Positions 44,575-53,983 of a stretch of DNA of 64,000 nt are shown piece by piece. Positions within the stretch are counted from its first letter, which is position 1; each line of letters starts with the position of its first letter. The stretch spans positions 831,226 through 895,225 of the forward strand of contig NZ_KE159646.1 of assembly GCF_000403355.2 (NCBI RefSeq), written 5' to 3'. A program made the translations under genes and the position numbers. Under the pieces are notes generated by a model. That model had not been told where the DNA came from, did not search any database, and saw only the letters and a list, made by a program, of their open reading frames with translations. Source of the DNA: Adlercreutzia caecimuris B7 (GTDB lineage: Bacteria; Actinomycetota; Coriobacteriia; Coriobacteriales; Eggerthellaceae).

Positions 44575-46902
44575 ATGTCGTCTACCGCGCCCGTTCACGC
44601 GCTCACTGCCAAGTACTTCCCCCGCGCCATCGTGTCGCTGCGCTGGGCCGCCATCGCCTTCGCGCTGCTGGGGGCCATCTTCCTCGCGCCCGCCGCCTGG
44701 GGCGCGAGCGGCCCGATGTTCCAAGGAGGCACGGGCACCGCGTCCGATCCCTACCTCGTGGCCGATGCGAACCAGCTGTGCCGCTTCCGCGACGCGGTGA
44801 ACGACGGCAACGACTTTGCCGGCAAGACGGTGAAGCTGGCCGAGGACATCGATTTGGCCCATGTGGAATGGACGCCCATCGGCGCAGGCACGCGCAAGGG
44901 CAGCGGCGCCGCATCGGGCAGCACGCCCTTTGCGGGCACCTTCGACGGCGCGGGCCATAAGGTAAGCGGACTTTCCATCACCACCAGTCCCGATGCCGAC
45001 TTTGTCGTAGGCCTGTTCGGCATCGTGAAGGGCGGCACGGTGCGCGACGTCGTTCTGGACGGCGTGGCCATCGACGTGCCGGGCAGCGAGCTTGCCGGGG
45101 GCGCCGTGGGACTGCTCATCGACGACGGCACCGTAAGCGGCGTGAGCGTGTCCGGCTCGGTGAGCGCGCACGCGGGCGTGGGCGGCGTGGTCGGCCGCAT
45201 GACGCTTTCGGGAACCATTTCGGACTGCGCCAACAGCGCCGCCGTGACCGCCATGACCGGCGTGGGCAACGTGGGCGGCATCGTGGGCGCCGCCTACTAC
45301 ACCACCGACACCGGCGAGATGGTCATCGAGGGCTGCACCAACACCGGAACCGTGAAGGGCACCCAGGCCGCAGGCGGCATCGCAGGGCTGTGCTCGGCAT
45401 TCGTATCGGAGTGCGGCAACAACGGCGCCGTGGAGGCCGAGCACTACTCGGTCGGCGGCGTCGTAGGCGAGCAGAAGAACTACGGGGGCATTCACCACTG
45501 CACCAACAGCGCATCGGTGACCTGCGAAGATGCAGGTGGCTACGGCTGCGGCGGCATTGCGGGCTGGGTGCGCTACGACGGCGCGGCGCCGGCCTACCCC
45601 GCCTCGAGCGCCGTGCCCGTCACCGACAACGAGAACAGCGGCGAGATTCACGGCGGCAACGATGCCGGCGGCATCGTGGGCTGCTTCTACAACGCGGGCA
45701 CGGTGACCGGCAACACGAACACGGCCCCGGCGCTCACGTCCTCGCGGTTCGCCGGCGGCATTGTGGGCAACCTGCAGAACGCCCCGCTCGACTCCCTCCC
45801 CTCCTCGGTGACCGAGGGCATCGCGGTGGAGAACAACGTGTCTGCGACCCCCATCGAGAAAATCAGCGCGCCGCTGCGCGACCCCTTCGCCTACGACAAC
45901 ACTCCCGCCGACTTCACCGTGCGCGACAACAGCGCGGAATGGGTCGCCTCGACGAACTCGCTGCGCTATGCAGTGCTCCAGCGGGCCGTCGACAACGCCC
46001 CCGACGACGGCACCGTAACGCTTACGGCCGACGCGGCAGACGCCGACAGCCTGTCGCTCGCTGACGGGCGCACGGTGACGCTGGATCTGAACGGCCACAA
46101 CCTGGCCTTCGCCAAGGCGCCGGGCGTGGCGGTGAACTGGGGAACCTTCGTGGTAACGGGCACCGGCCAGGTAAGCGCCCCCGCGACGGTGGCGCCCGCC
46201 GGCACCGCGCCCGCACTCTTCGAGGTGGCCGGCAGCAGCGAGAAGCCGGCTGCGGTGAAGCTGAAGGGCGGTTCATACAATGTGGACGTGGAGCCCTATG
46301 TCGCCTCCAAGTACGCCGAGCTCGTGCGCGATCAGAAGGACAGCGCCGGCAAGTTCTCCGTGCTGCCCGCCAAAGAGGCCCGCGCCGATGCCCGGGCGAA
46401 GGTGGACGCCGACGGCGAGACCGTCTACTACGAGAGCGCCAAGGCCGCCCGAACGGCCGCCGCGGCCGAGCCGGGCGCGAAGGTGACGGTGCTCGACGAC
46501 GAGTCCGACAAGCCCTCCGCACCCGACAGCCCGGATGACGGGAGCGACGCGGACTCAGACGGCGACCACGGCGGCAATACGGGAACGGCGACCACGCCCG
46601 GAAGCGCCGACGGCACCGCCCCAGCAACCACGCCGGCCGCCCACGAGGGCGACAACACGCCGGGCTTCCTCGACCTGCACGGCGACGGCGCCGCCACCGA
46701 CACGGGAAGTGCTACCGGTACCACGTCCGGTGCGACGACCGCGGCCACGACCGCGCCCCGCAAGACGACGATCAAGCCGGCCGGAACCGTTCCCCAGACC
46801 GGCGACCCGCTCTGGGAGGCGCTACTTTCGATCGGCCTTCTCGCCATCGTCTCCGGAGCCGCCGTGGCCCTCGCCCGCACCCGCTCCAAGCGCACGAAAT
46901 AG
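44575..46902 (+). CDS. GLUG-repeat cell-surface protein with LPXTG-like sorting signal
   Basis: This 775-residue protein has a signal peptide (cleavage near AWGA-SG). A beta-helix-like region of GLUG-type repeats follows (GTFDGAGHKVSGLSI, GGVVGRMTLSGTISDCAN, GGIVGAAYYT, GGIAGLCSAFVSECGNNG). A Thr/Ala/Asp-rich stalk comes next, then VPQTGD, a hydrophobic helix and RTRSKRTK. VPQTG is a sortase motif variant of LPXTG, so it is probably attached to peptidoglycan. GLUG proteins are commonly adhesins. GAGGA lies 6 bases upstream of ATG 44575. It is GC-rich, unlike its divergent neighbours. Confidence 0.75.
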   Translation: MSSTAPVHALTAKYFPRAIVSLRWAAIAFALLGAIFLAPAAWGASGPMFQGGTGTASDPYLVADANQLCRFRDAVNDGNDFAGKTVKLAEDIDLAHVEWTPIGAGTRKGSGAASGSTPFAGTFDGAGHKVSGLSITTSPDADFVVGLFGIVKGGTVRDVVLDGVAIDVPGSELAGGAVGLLIDDGTVSGVSVSGSVSAHAGVGGVVGRMTLSGTISDCANSAAVTAMTGVGNVGGIVGAAYYTTDTGEMVIEGCTNTGTVKGTQAAGGIAGLCSAFVSECGNNGAVEAEHYSVGGVVGEQKNYGGIHHCTNSASVTCEDAGGYGCGGIAGWVRYDGAAPAYPASSAVPVTDNENSGEIHGGNDAGGIVGCFYNAGTVTGNTNTAPALTSSRFAGGIVGNLQNAPLDSLPSSVTEGIAVENNVSATPIEKISAPLRDPFAYDNTPADFTVRDNSAEWVASTNSLRYAVLQRAVDNAPDDGTVTLTADAADADSLSLADGRTVTLDLNGHNLAFAKAPGVAVNWGTFVVTGTGQVSAPATVAPAGTAPALFEVAGSSEKPAAVKLKGGSYNVDVEPYVASKYAELVRDQKDSAGKFSVLPAKEARADARAKVDADGETVYYESAKAARTAAAAEPGAKVTVLDDESDKPSAPDSPDDGSDADSDGDHGGNTGTATTPGSADGTAPATTPAAHEGDNTPGFLDLHGDGAATDTGSATGTTSGATTAATTAPRKTTIKPAGTVPQTGDPLWEALLSIGLLAIVSGAAVALARTRSKRTK

Positions 46903-47086
46903 GCTGCGGTTCCGGGACGGCTCTCGGGCGGCAAACAGACGGCATCGGGACGGTCCTCAGACGGTACCCGAGCGACTCTCGGACGGTCGTTTTCGGGTCG
47001 CTTTCGATACCATTCGACGGTTGTGCGGCATTAGAATCGGCAGAGCGCACGAACGGGCGACGAAATCGCGTTGCCCCGTATATCGT

Positions 47087-47135
47087 TATCTACAACAACA
47101 ATTTTATTGCATCAATCATTACAAGTAGATACAAT
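47087..47135 (+). promoter_or_regulatory. hicAB promoter and probable HicB operator
   Basis: TTGCAT (47107-47112) and TACAAT (47130-47135) are 17 bases apart, a strong sigma-70 promoter. TATCTAC at 47087-47093 and GTAGATA at 47125-47131 are a perfect 7-bp inverted pair flanking the -35 and touching the -10, which fits autoregulation by the antitoxin. Confidence 0.6.
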
Positions 47136-47158
47136 AATTAACGCTAGGGGGAAGCGCC

Positions 47159-47344
47159 ATGCCGATGACGACCAGGGAGGCGATAAGGCTTATCAAGCAG
47201 AGGGGCGGCCGCTTCGTAAGGCATGGAACGCGACACGACATCTACGCCAACGCCGCCGGTGAAGAGTTTCCCCTTCCGCGCCATGCGGGCGACCTTTCTC
47301 CTGGGGTAGAGCGCGCCGTGAAGGAGAAGCTCGGATTACGTTAG
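47159..47344 (+). CDS. hicA: HicA-family mRNA interferase toxin
   Basis: This 61-residue dsRBD-like protein begins with a REAIRLIKQRGGRFVRHGTRHDIY stretch that includes the catalytic histidine region, and has FPLPRHAGDLSPG. These fit HicA toxins, which cleave mRNA. AGGGGG stands 7 bases before the ATG. It precedes its antitoxin by 24 bases in one operon. Confidence 0.88.
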   Translation: MPMTTREAIRLIKQRGGRFVRHGTRHDIYANAAGEEFPLPRHAGDLSPGVERAVKEKLGLR

Positions 47345-47368
47345 CCTTTTCGGGAAAGGAATGATCCC

Positions 47369-47818
47369 ATGAAGTACCTTTACGAGGCCATCTTGACGCC
47401 CTGGAGCGGCGGCTGGGAGGCCGAGTTTCCCGATCTGGGAATCCATACGCAAGGGGAAAGCCTGCGCGATGCGGTCTTCATGGCCCAGGACCTGCTCGCA
47501 CTTTGGATATCGCAGGCCCTGAGAGAGGGGCGAGAGCTGCCCGAGCCGTGCATGGAGCATCGCGCGCCCGACGGCGGCCGCGTTGTCGCCGTGGTCGTCG
47601 ACTGCGACGCCTCTCTGCCCGACGTGCCGACCATGACCGTTCAGGAGGCGGCCGACGTGCTCGATGTCAGCACCGCGCGCATTCACGCCCTGATCCGAAG
47701 CGGCGTCATTGGGGCGAGGAAGATCGGCAGCGCGCGCTTGGTCTCCGCAGCCGATGTCATGGCCTATTTCAACAGTCCCCGTACGGCGGGGCGCCCGAAG
47801 AAAGCCGCTACCGCTTAG
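47369..47818 (+). CDS. hicB: HicB-family antitoxin with C-terminal excisionase-type HTH
   Basis: This 149-residue protein has an N-terminal HicB partial RNase-H fold (YEAILTPWSGGWEAEFPDLG, then LRDAVFMAQDLLALWIS). A C-terminal MerR/excisionase-like HTH follows (TMTVQEAADVLDVSTARIHA, GARKIGSARLVSAADV). Most HicB use an Arc or HTH_3 domain, so the excisionase-type domain is less usual. It neutralises HicA and likely binds the inverted repeat at 47087-47131. GGGAAAGGA precedes the ATG. Confidence 0.82.
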   Translation: MKYLYEAILTPWSGGWEAEFPDLGIHTQGESLRDAVFMAQDLLALWISQALREGRELPEPCMEHRAPDGGRVVAVVVDCDASLPDVPTMTVQEAADVLDVSTARIHALIRSGVIGARKIGSARLVSAADVMAYFNSPRTAGRPKKAATA

Positions 47819-47939
47819 CGCGAACGCGCCGATGTAGCAGGTCCGCAGCCCGAACGCCCAAGACGGATCGGATGGGCACGCGCATATCCACGGGAAGGGG
47901 TCGGTCGACGGACATGGCCGAGAAGGCGGCCGCTGGTCG

Positions 47940-48986
47940 TTACCGCTTTTCGCGGGAGCCGGACAGGGAGACGAGCGCGATCATGGCAGCCATAAGCACA
48001 AGGCCGCCCCAGTCGGCGGCCGAGAACGGCGTGCCGAGCCATACGGCGGCGATGACCATGGCGCCCACCGGCTCGGCCACGCCGAGAAGGCTGCCCTTTA
48101 CCGAGCCCACGAGCGACACGCCGTAGAGGAACAGCCCGAAGGCGGCGAAGGTGCCGAGCATGCCCACGCCGCCGATGAGGGCGAGCCAGCCCACCGCGTC
48201 GAGCGCGGGCACGAGGGGCGCCGCGCCCGACGCCGAAAAGGACGATGCGGCGGCAGCCTGGGCAGCGGCAGCGGGGCTCGCGTCGATCGGCGCGGCGGCG
48301 CCCGCAGCGGGAACGGCGGCGGCCGCGGCAGCAGCAAGCCACACGATGGCAGCCGCCACGCCGCTTACCAGCATGCCGACGCCGATAATGGTCACCCGGT
48401 CCCATCGGCCGTACAGGCGCTGCGGCGCCATGATGTAGAGCGTCTCGGACAGGGCGTTGGCAATGCCCCAGGCAAGACCGGCCGCCGGCAGCACGATGAC
48501 GCCCCAGTCGCCCTGGGTGGCGATGAGCGCCGCTGCGGCCAGGGCGGCAACGAGCCCCGCGAAGTCGGCGGGACGGGGCAGCCGGTGCGCCCGCAGGCAT
48601 GTGAAGAGCATGACGAACACCGTGCAGGTGGCCTGAAGCACCGTGGCGGTACCGGCGTTGGTCATCTCGATGGAGATGGCGTAGGTGATCTGCGACAGGT
48701 ACAGCCCCACGCCGAACAGCACAAGGGTGCGCCGGGCCGCGCGGCTGCCCAGAAGCGAGAGCAGGGCCTCGCGGCGCGTGGCGAGCACGAGGGCGAGGAA
48801 GAGCACCGCCGCCGTAGCCGCTCGCGTAAACGAGATAAACGCCGAGCTTACGGCATAGCCCTCAACAAGGAACTGGATGCACGCGCCCGAAAAGCCCCAC
48901 AGCGTGGCCCCGGCCAGGGCGCAGGCCGCCCCGAGCCAGAAGCGGCCGTGCGCCGAGGGAGCCGAATCCGAGGATCGCCAGCCCAT
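47940..48986 (-). CDS. EamA/DMT-family transporter with an alanine-rich insert
   Basis: This 348-residue protein has two five-TM EamA repeats (GATLWGFSGACIQFLVEG at TM1; GLAWGIANALSETLYIM in the middle; LGVAEPVGAMVIAAVWLG near the end). Between the halves, residues about 213-250 are an alanine/serine-rich hydrophilic insert, larger than usual for the family. Substrate unknown; metabolite efflux is the usual role. It lies 5 bases before the mfd end on the same strand, so it is downstream of mfd and perhaps co-transcribed. Confidence 0.75.
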   Translation of the reverse strand: MGWRSSDSAPSAHGRFWLGAACALAGATLWGFSGACIQFLVEGYAVSSAFISFTRAATAAVLFLALVLATRREALLSLLGSRAARRTLVLFGVGLYLSQITYAISIEMTNAGTATVLQATCTVFVMLFTCLRAHRLPRPADFAGLVAALAAAALIATQGDWGVIVLPAAGLAWGIANALSETLYIMAPQRLYGRWDRVTIIGVGMLVSGVAAAIVWLAAAAAAAVPAAGAAAPIDASPAAAAQAAAASSFSASGAAPLVPALDAVGWLALIGGVGMLGTFAAFGLFLYGVSLVGSVKGSLLGVAEPVGAMVIAAVWLGTPFSAADWGGLVLMAAMIALVSLSGSREKR

Positions 48987-48991
48987 CGCGC

Positions 48992-51900
48992 CTACTCTCC
49001 CTGCCGCTTCGCGGCGCGGGCGGCGCGCTTGGCGGCGAGGCGCTCGCGGGCCGTCTCGCCCTTGGCGAGGTTGTTGGCGCGCCGCTCGCTGCGGGCCGTG
49101 GGGCGCGCGGGCCGTGCGTCGGCGGCCGGCGCCGGGGCGGCAGCGCGCCCAGAGGCCGCAGCAGCAGGACGTCCGGAGCAGCCACGGGCGCCGGCCGCGG
49201 AAGAGCGCCCGGTATCCCGGGCGGCACCTGCCGGGGCCGCGTCATCCGCACCCGCTGCCGCAGCTGCGCCGTCCTCGCCGCCGGCCTCCGCGGCTTTCCC
49301 GCCAACTTCCTCCTCGTCCTCGCCCGCCAACGCGGCCAAGAACCCCGCGATGGCCGGCAGGAGGTTCTCGCGCTCCTCGTCGGAGAAGTAGCGCAGGGGC
49401 AGCGCCAGCTTGCGCTTGTCGGGGTTGTAGCGGCCGCCCGCCCGGCGCAGCGCCTTCATCGCATCGGCGGGAACCTCCACCGGCTCCACCACCAAACGCC
49501 CCCCTACCACCGAGATCAGCTTGATGCCGTGCTCGTTGGCGAACGCCTTCAAGTGCGAGCGCGCGAACAGGTTCTGGGCCGCCTCGGGCATCTCGGGGGC
49601 CTTCTCGAGCATCTCCTCGCGCAGCGCCGCCACCGCTTCCACCGTGGCCGCCGCGGCCAGCTTGCGGTACCACAGCACGCGCGCATCGGCGTCGGGGATG
49701 TACTCCTCGGGCAAGTAGGCGTGGCCCGGGATGTTCACCGTGATGTCCGACAGCGCCGGGGGCAACTCACCCGTGGCCTCGCCGCGCTCCCGCGTGTCGT
49801 TCACAGCCTGAGAGAGCATCTGGGCGAACAGGTCGAAGCCCACTGCCGACATGTTGCCCGACTGCTCGGCCCCCAGCATGGAGCCCGCCCCGCGGATCTC
49901 CAGGTCGCGCATAGCGATGCGCATGCCGCTGCCCAGATCCTGGTGCTCATTGATGGCTGTGAGACGCGCGGCGGCCTCCTCGGTCAGGGGCACGTTCTCG
50001 GGGAACATGAAGTAGGCGAAGGCCTGCACCGACGAGCGGCCCACGCGGCCCTTCAGCTGGTACATCTGGGCGAGGCCGAGGCGCTGGGCGTCCTCGATGA
50101 TGAGCGTGTTGGTGTGCGGGTTGTCGATGCCGCTCTCGATGATGGTGGTGGCCACGAGCACGTCCAGCTCGCCGGCGGCGAACTCCTCCATCACGCGCTC
50201 CAGCTCTTCCTTGGTCATCTGCCCGTGGGCCACGCCCACCCGCGCCTCGCCGGCCGCGGCGTGCACGCGATCCACCGCCTCGTCGATGGAGCGCACCCGG
50301 TTGCTCACGTAGTACACCTGACCGCCCCGGGCCAGCTCGTAGCGGATGGCCGCGCTCACCACGTCGGGGTCCCACTCCCCCACGTGCACCTCCACCGGAC
50401 GCCGCTCGTCGGGCGGCGTGAGGATAAGCGACATGTCGCGCACGCCCGACAGCGACATCTGCATGGTGCGCGGAATGGGCGTGGCCGACAGCGTGAGCAC
50501 GTCGATGGACTCGCGCAAGTTCTTCAGCTGCTCTTTGTGCTGCACACCGAAGCGCTGCTCCTCGTCGATGATCACCAGGCCCAGGTCGTGCGGATTCACA
50601 TCGCGCGAGAGCAGCCGGTGAGTGCCCACGAGCACCTGCACCTCGCCCGACGCGAAGCCCTCGAGCGCCCGGGTTTGCTGTTCGTTCGTACGGAAGCGCG
50701 AGAGCACCTCCACGGTGACGCCGAAGGGAGTAAAGCGGTCCTTGAAGGAGGTGTAGTGCTGCTGGGCCAGAATGGTGGTGGGGCACAGCACCATCACCTG
50801 CTTGCCGTCCTGGGTAGCTTTGAAGGCGGCGCGCAGGGCCACCTCGGTCTTGCCGAAGCCCACGTCCCCGCAGATGAGCCGGTCCATGGGCCGGGCCGAT
50901 TCCATATCGGCCTTCACGTCGGCGATGGCCGCCAGCTGGTCGCGCGTCTCCTGGTAGGGGAAGGCCTCCTCCATCTCGCGCTGCCAGGGGGTGTCGGGGC
51001 TGAAGCGGAAGCCCTGGGTGGCGGCGCGGCGGGCGTACACGTCCACGAGGTCGAAGGCAAGCTTCTTGGTGGCCTTGCGAGCCTTCGCAAGCGCCCGTGA
51101 CCAGTCGCTCGTGTTCAGGCGCGTGAGCCGCGGGCTCGCCCCCTCGGGCCCCACGTAGCGCGTGACGCGGTCGAGCTGCTCTGTGGGCACGAACAGCTTG
51201 TCGCCCTCGGCGTATTCCAGCTGCAGGTAGTCGCGCTCGGTGCCGTCCACCTCGCGGCGCACCAGATCGCGGAAGAAGGCGATGCCGTGGGCGGCGTGCA
51301 CCACGTAGTCGCCCGGCTTGAAGGGGAAGGTGACCTCCGTGACATCCACCGACACCCGCGCCGCGCGACTGGCGGCCCGCGAGCCCTGGGTATCGGCCGC
51401 GCTCACGAGGGCGAGGTGCGCCTTGGGAATGATCATGCCGAGAGGAATGTCCACGTCCACGATGTTCACCACGCCCCGGCGCAGGCGGCGCTTGGCCTGG
51501 GCGGGGGTGTCGGTGTCGGCGGAATCCGCACTTTGGAGCTCGTCGAGCGGCGGTCGGGCGGAACATCCCGTGCTCGGGCAGTCCTCGCTTTCGGAAAAAG
51601 AGGGGTGAGGATTGTACCCCTCTTTTTCCGAGTCTGCGGAATCTGCGCGCGGGACGCCCCGCCCGACCGCCGCCGCACTATTACCATCGTCGAGGTTCTC
51701 CGGCTTCAAAATCTGGATGGGAATGCCGTGGTCTACGAAGGCGTGGCGCATCGTCTCCCGCGCGCGGTAGTTCGGCGCGGAGAACACCACGGTGTATCGA
51801 TCCTCGGTGAGCCCCTTCAGCTTCCCGAAGATCTTGTCGGGCACGCCGGCCACGTCCACACGCTTCACCGGCAGCTCGTCGTCAAGTTCGCCGCCCACGC

Positions 51901-52969
51901 GCATGATGGACACATAGGTGGCACGCACGGCCCCGCCGAAGTCCATGGCCGCCGGGCTCGCGTACAGGCCCGAAAGCGCGATGTTCGTGCCCCGGGCGCG
52001 CTCGGCCAGGTCGTCGGCGCCGTGGGCCGCATCGTCGAAGAGCGAGCGCGGCTCGATGAGCGAGCAGAGCGTGCCCGCGCCCGCATAGGCCCCGAGCGTC
52101 ACCGGGTTCTTGTACAGGTAGGGCAGAACCACGTCGGCGCCCTCGAACACGAGGCCGCCCTCCATCTTCTCGAGCACCTCGCGCAGAGCCGGGTTCGTGA
52201 GCGCCGGCTTCTCCAGGGCGCGCCGGGCGTCGGCCAAAGCGCGCGCAGACGTGGGAAACTCCGAGACCGGGTAGATCTCCACGCTCGGCAGCGAGGAGAT
52301 GGTCTGGCCCGTCGCCGGCACGATGCGGCGGATTTCCTCCAGCTCGTCGCCGAAGAAGTCGAGGCGCACCGGGAAATCCAGGTTGCCGGGGAACACGTCC
52401 AGCGTGCCGCCGCGGTGGGCGAAGGTGCCCGGCCCGTCCAGCTCGCCGGTATCGGCGTAGCCGGCCGCCGCGAGGGCGCGTGGCAGATCGTCCAGCTCCT
52501 CCACGCCGGGAATGCCCATGGCTGAAAGCTCGGTACCGGCGGCAAGGGCCACCGGGCGCGCTGCCATGGCGGAGGGCGGCGCCATGAGGCGCAGAAGGGC
52601 CCGCGCGCTCGCCACCACCACGACCGGCCGCGCCGACTGCAGCGCCCAGGCCGCCTCCATCCGCCGCGCAATCACGCGAGCGTCGGGCTTCTTGGGCGCG
52701 AAGGGCACATCAGCCCGCTCGGGGAAGCGCAGCACGCGCTCCTCTCCCACATAGGAGGCCACCTGGCGGGCGAAGGTGACCGCCGCGTCCTCGCCGGCCA
52801 CCACCACGAGGGTTGCCTGGGGCCCGTGGGCGAAGCGGGCTGCCACGAGGAAGGGTCGGGCCGAGGCGGCCACGCCCAAGGTGGCGTCGGTGCCGGCGTC
52901 GAGCTTTCCCCAGAACGCGTCCAGGCAACCGGATTTCTCCAAGGTGAAGGCGAGCGAGTCGATGAGCAC
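48992..52969 (-). CDS. mfd: Transcription-repair coupling factor Mfd with palindromic-element insertion and Ala/Arg-rich tail
   Basis: From GTG 52969 (AAAGAGG 5 bases upstream) this is 1325 residues, longer than the ~1150 usual for Mfd. The UvrB-homology module is followed by the RNAP-interaction domain (FKPGDYVVHAAHGIAFF), then the RecG-like motor with GDVGFGKTEVALRA, DEEQRFGVQHKE, TLSATPIPRTM and GRVGRSS. The C-terminal autoinhibitory domain ends around residue 1215. The extra length has two causes. An in-frame stretch near residues 431-474 is encoded by a large palindrome (51547-51676). A tail of about 110 residues is rich in Ala, Arg and Gly. Both look unstructured. Mfd removes stalled polymerase and recruits UvrA. 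Confidence 0.93.
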   Translation of the reverse strand: MLIDSLAFTLEKSGCLDAFWGKLDAGTDATLGVAASARPFLVAARFAHGPQATLVVVAGEDAAVTFARQVASYVGEERVLRFPERADVPFAPKKPDARVIARRMEAAWALQSARPVVVVASARALLRLMAPPSAMAARPVALAAGTELSAMGIPGVEELDDLPRALAAAGYADTGELDGPGTFAHRGGTLDVFPGNLDFPVRLDFFGDELEEIRRIVPATGQTISSLPSVEIYPVSEFPTSARALADARRALEKPALTNPALREVLEKMEGGLVFEGADVVLPYLYKNPVTLGAYAGAGTLCSLIEPRSLFDDAAHGADDLAERARGTNIALSGLYASPAAMDFGGAVRATYVSIMRVGGELDDELPVKRVDVAGVPDKIFGKLKGLTEDRYTVVFSAPNYRARETMRHAFVDHGIPIQILKPENLDDGNSAAAVGRGVPRADSADSEKEGYNPHPSFSESEDCPSTGCSARPPLDELQSADSADTDTPAQAKRRLRRGVVNIVDVDIPLGMIIPKAHLALVSAADTQGSRAASRAARVSVDVTEVTFPFKPGDYVVHAAHGIAFFRDLVRREVDGTERDYLQLEYAEGDKLFVPTEQLDRVTRYVGPEGASPRLTRLNTSDWSRALAKARKATKKLAFDLVDVYARRAATQGFRFSPDTPWQREMEEAFPYQETRDQLAAIADVKADMESARPMDRLICGDVGFGKTEVALRAAFKATQDGKQVMVLCPTTILAQQHYTSFKDRFTPFGVTVEVLSRFRTNEQQTRALEGFASGEVQVLVGTHRLLSRDVNPHDLGLVIIDEEQRFGVQHKEQLKNLRESIDVLTLSATPIPRTMQMSLSGVRDMSLILTPPDERRPVEVHVGEWDPDVVSAAIRYELARGGQVYYVSNRVRSIDEAVDRVHAAAGEARVGVAHGQMTKEELERVMEEFAAGELDVLVATTIIESGIDNPHTNTLIIEDAQRLGLAQMYQLKGRVGRSSVQAFAYFMFPENVPLTEEAAARLTAINEHQDLGSGMRIAMRDLEIRGAGSMLGAEQSGNMSAVGFDLFAQMLSQAVNDTRERGEATGELPPALSDITVNIPGHAYLPEEYIPDADARVLWYRKLAAAATVEAVAALREEMLEKAPEMPEAAQNLFARSHLKAFANEHGIKLISVVGGRLVVEPVEVPADAMKALRRAGGRYNPDKRKLALPLRYFSDEERENLLPAIAGFLAALAGEDEEEVGGKAAEAGGEDGAAAAAGADDAAPAGAARDTGRSSAAGARGCSGRPAAAASGRAAAPAPAADARPARPTARSERRANNLAKGETARERLAAKRAARAAKRQGE
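51547..51676. repeat. Large nested palindrome inside the mfd coding region
   Basis: The inner arms TCGGAAAAAGAGGGGT (51591-51606) and ACCCCTCTTTTTCCGA (51616-51631) are a perfect 16-bp pair with a 9-base loop. The outer arms (51547-51570 and 51650-51676) match imperfectly, sharing GGCGGTCGGGCGG and CCCG. GCGGAATC with similar neighbours occurs on both sides (51519-51529 and 51636-51645). The whole sits in frame, with no stop. Confidence 0.85.
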
Positions 52970-53234
52970 AGCGGCCTCTTTTCTGCAACAGCAAACGACG
53001 AAAGCCGCCCGAGCAGGCGGCGGGCACCGCGAAAAGGCACCGTGCCCAGTGTAGCGCACCGCCGCGCCCGCGCCGCCGCCCCGACCCCCAACGGTAGCAA
53101 AGAGGTAAACCGCCCGCGCAATCCTTGAGGAATCCCCGAAAGCAACCTTGCGCTGTGCGACAATAGCAGAAACGAAAGCCGGCCGGCGCACGGGCGAGGA
53201 CGCCCCGCAGCGGCCACCGATGCAAGGAGCGACC

Positions 53235-53897
53235 ATGGCACGGGAATCTCTGGCGAGCAAGAAGGAGCGGGCAGCGGCCATCGAGGAGCGCATGTTCGCC
53301 CACTACGGGCCGGGCAAGGCGTCGCTGGACTACACCACCCCCTTCGAGCTGACGGTGGCCGTGGTGCTGTCGGCCCAGTGCACCGACGCGGCCGTGAACA
53401 AGACCACCCCGGCGCTCTTCGCCGCCTTCCCCACCCCGGCCGCCCTGGCCGCCGCCTCCCCCGACGAGGTGGCCTCCATCATCCGCTCGCTCGGGTTCTT
53501 CCGCAGCAAGGCGAAGAACCTCGTGGCCCTGGCGCAGATGGTGGTGGCCGATTTCGGCGGCGAGATTCCCGCCGACGTGGACGCGCTGCAGAAGCTGCCG
53601 GGCGTGGGCCGCAAGACGGCGAACTGCGTGATGTGCGAGGCGTTCAAGGACCCCCAGGGCATCGCCGTAGACACCCACGTGTACCGCATCGCCCACCGCC
53701 TGAAGCTGGCCGGGCCCTCGGCCGACACGCCGCAGAAGGTAGAGGATATTCTGCTGAAAGTATACCCGCGCCCCCAGTGGCTGTTCATCAACCACCAATG
53801 GGTGCACTTCGGCCGCGAGTTCTGCCGCGCCCGCAACCCCCGCTGCGCCGACTGCATCGTGGGCGATCTGTGCCCCACCCGGGGGCTTTGGGGCTAA
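53235..53897 (+). CDS. nth: Endonuclease III (DNA glycosylase/AP lyase)
   Basis: This 220-residue enzyme has the helix-hairpin-helix LPGVGRKTANCV with the catalytic Lys, the catalytic Asp in VDTHVYRIAHRL, and the four-cysteine [4Fe-4S] cluster at the end (CRARNPRCADCIVGDLC). It excises oxidised pyrimidines. AAGGAGC precedes ATG 53235. The 265 bases between it and mfd hold the divergent promoters and nothing else I recognise. Confidence 0.95.
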   Translation: MARESLASKKERAAAIEERMFAHYGPGKASLDYTTPFELTVAVVLSAQCTDAAVNKTTPALFAAFPTPAALAAASPDEVASIIRSLGFFRSKAKNLVALAQMVVADFGGEIPADVDALQKLPGVGRKTANCVMCEAFKDPQGIAVDTHVYRIAHRLKLAGPSADTPQKVEDILLKVYPRPQWLFINHQWVHFGREFCRARNPRCADCIVGDLCPTRGLWG

Positions 53898-53983
53898 TTT
53901 TCCGAAAACCTTATGAACGGCGTCACCTTTTCGGGCTTCCGCGCATCTAAAGGGCAACTGTCCGCCATCCCGCAGAGAGGCCG

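Noticed and set aside
38060-47818. Prophage or genomic island called from holin-like toxin and HicAB
   Set aside because: No phage structural, integrase or att genes are present; both modules occur commonly outside phages.
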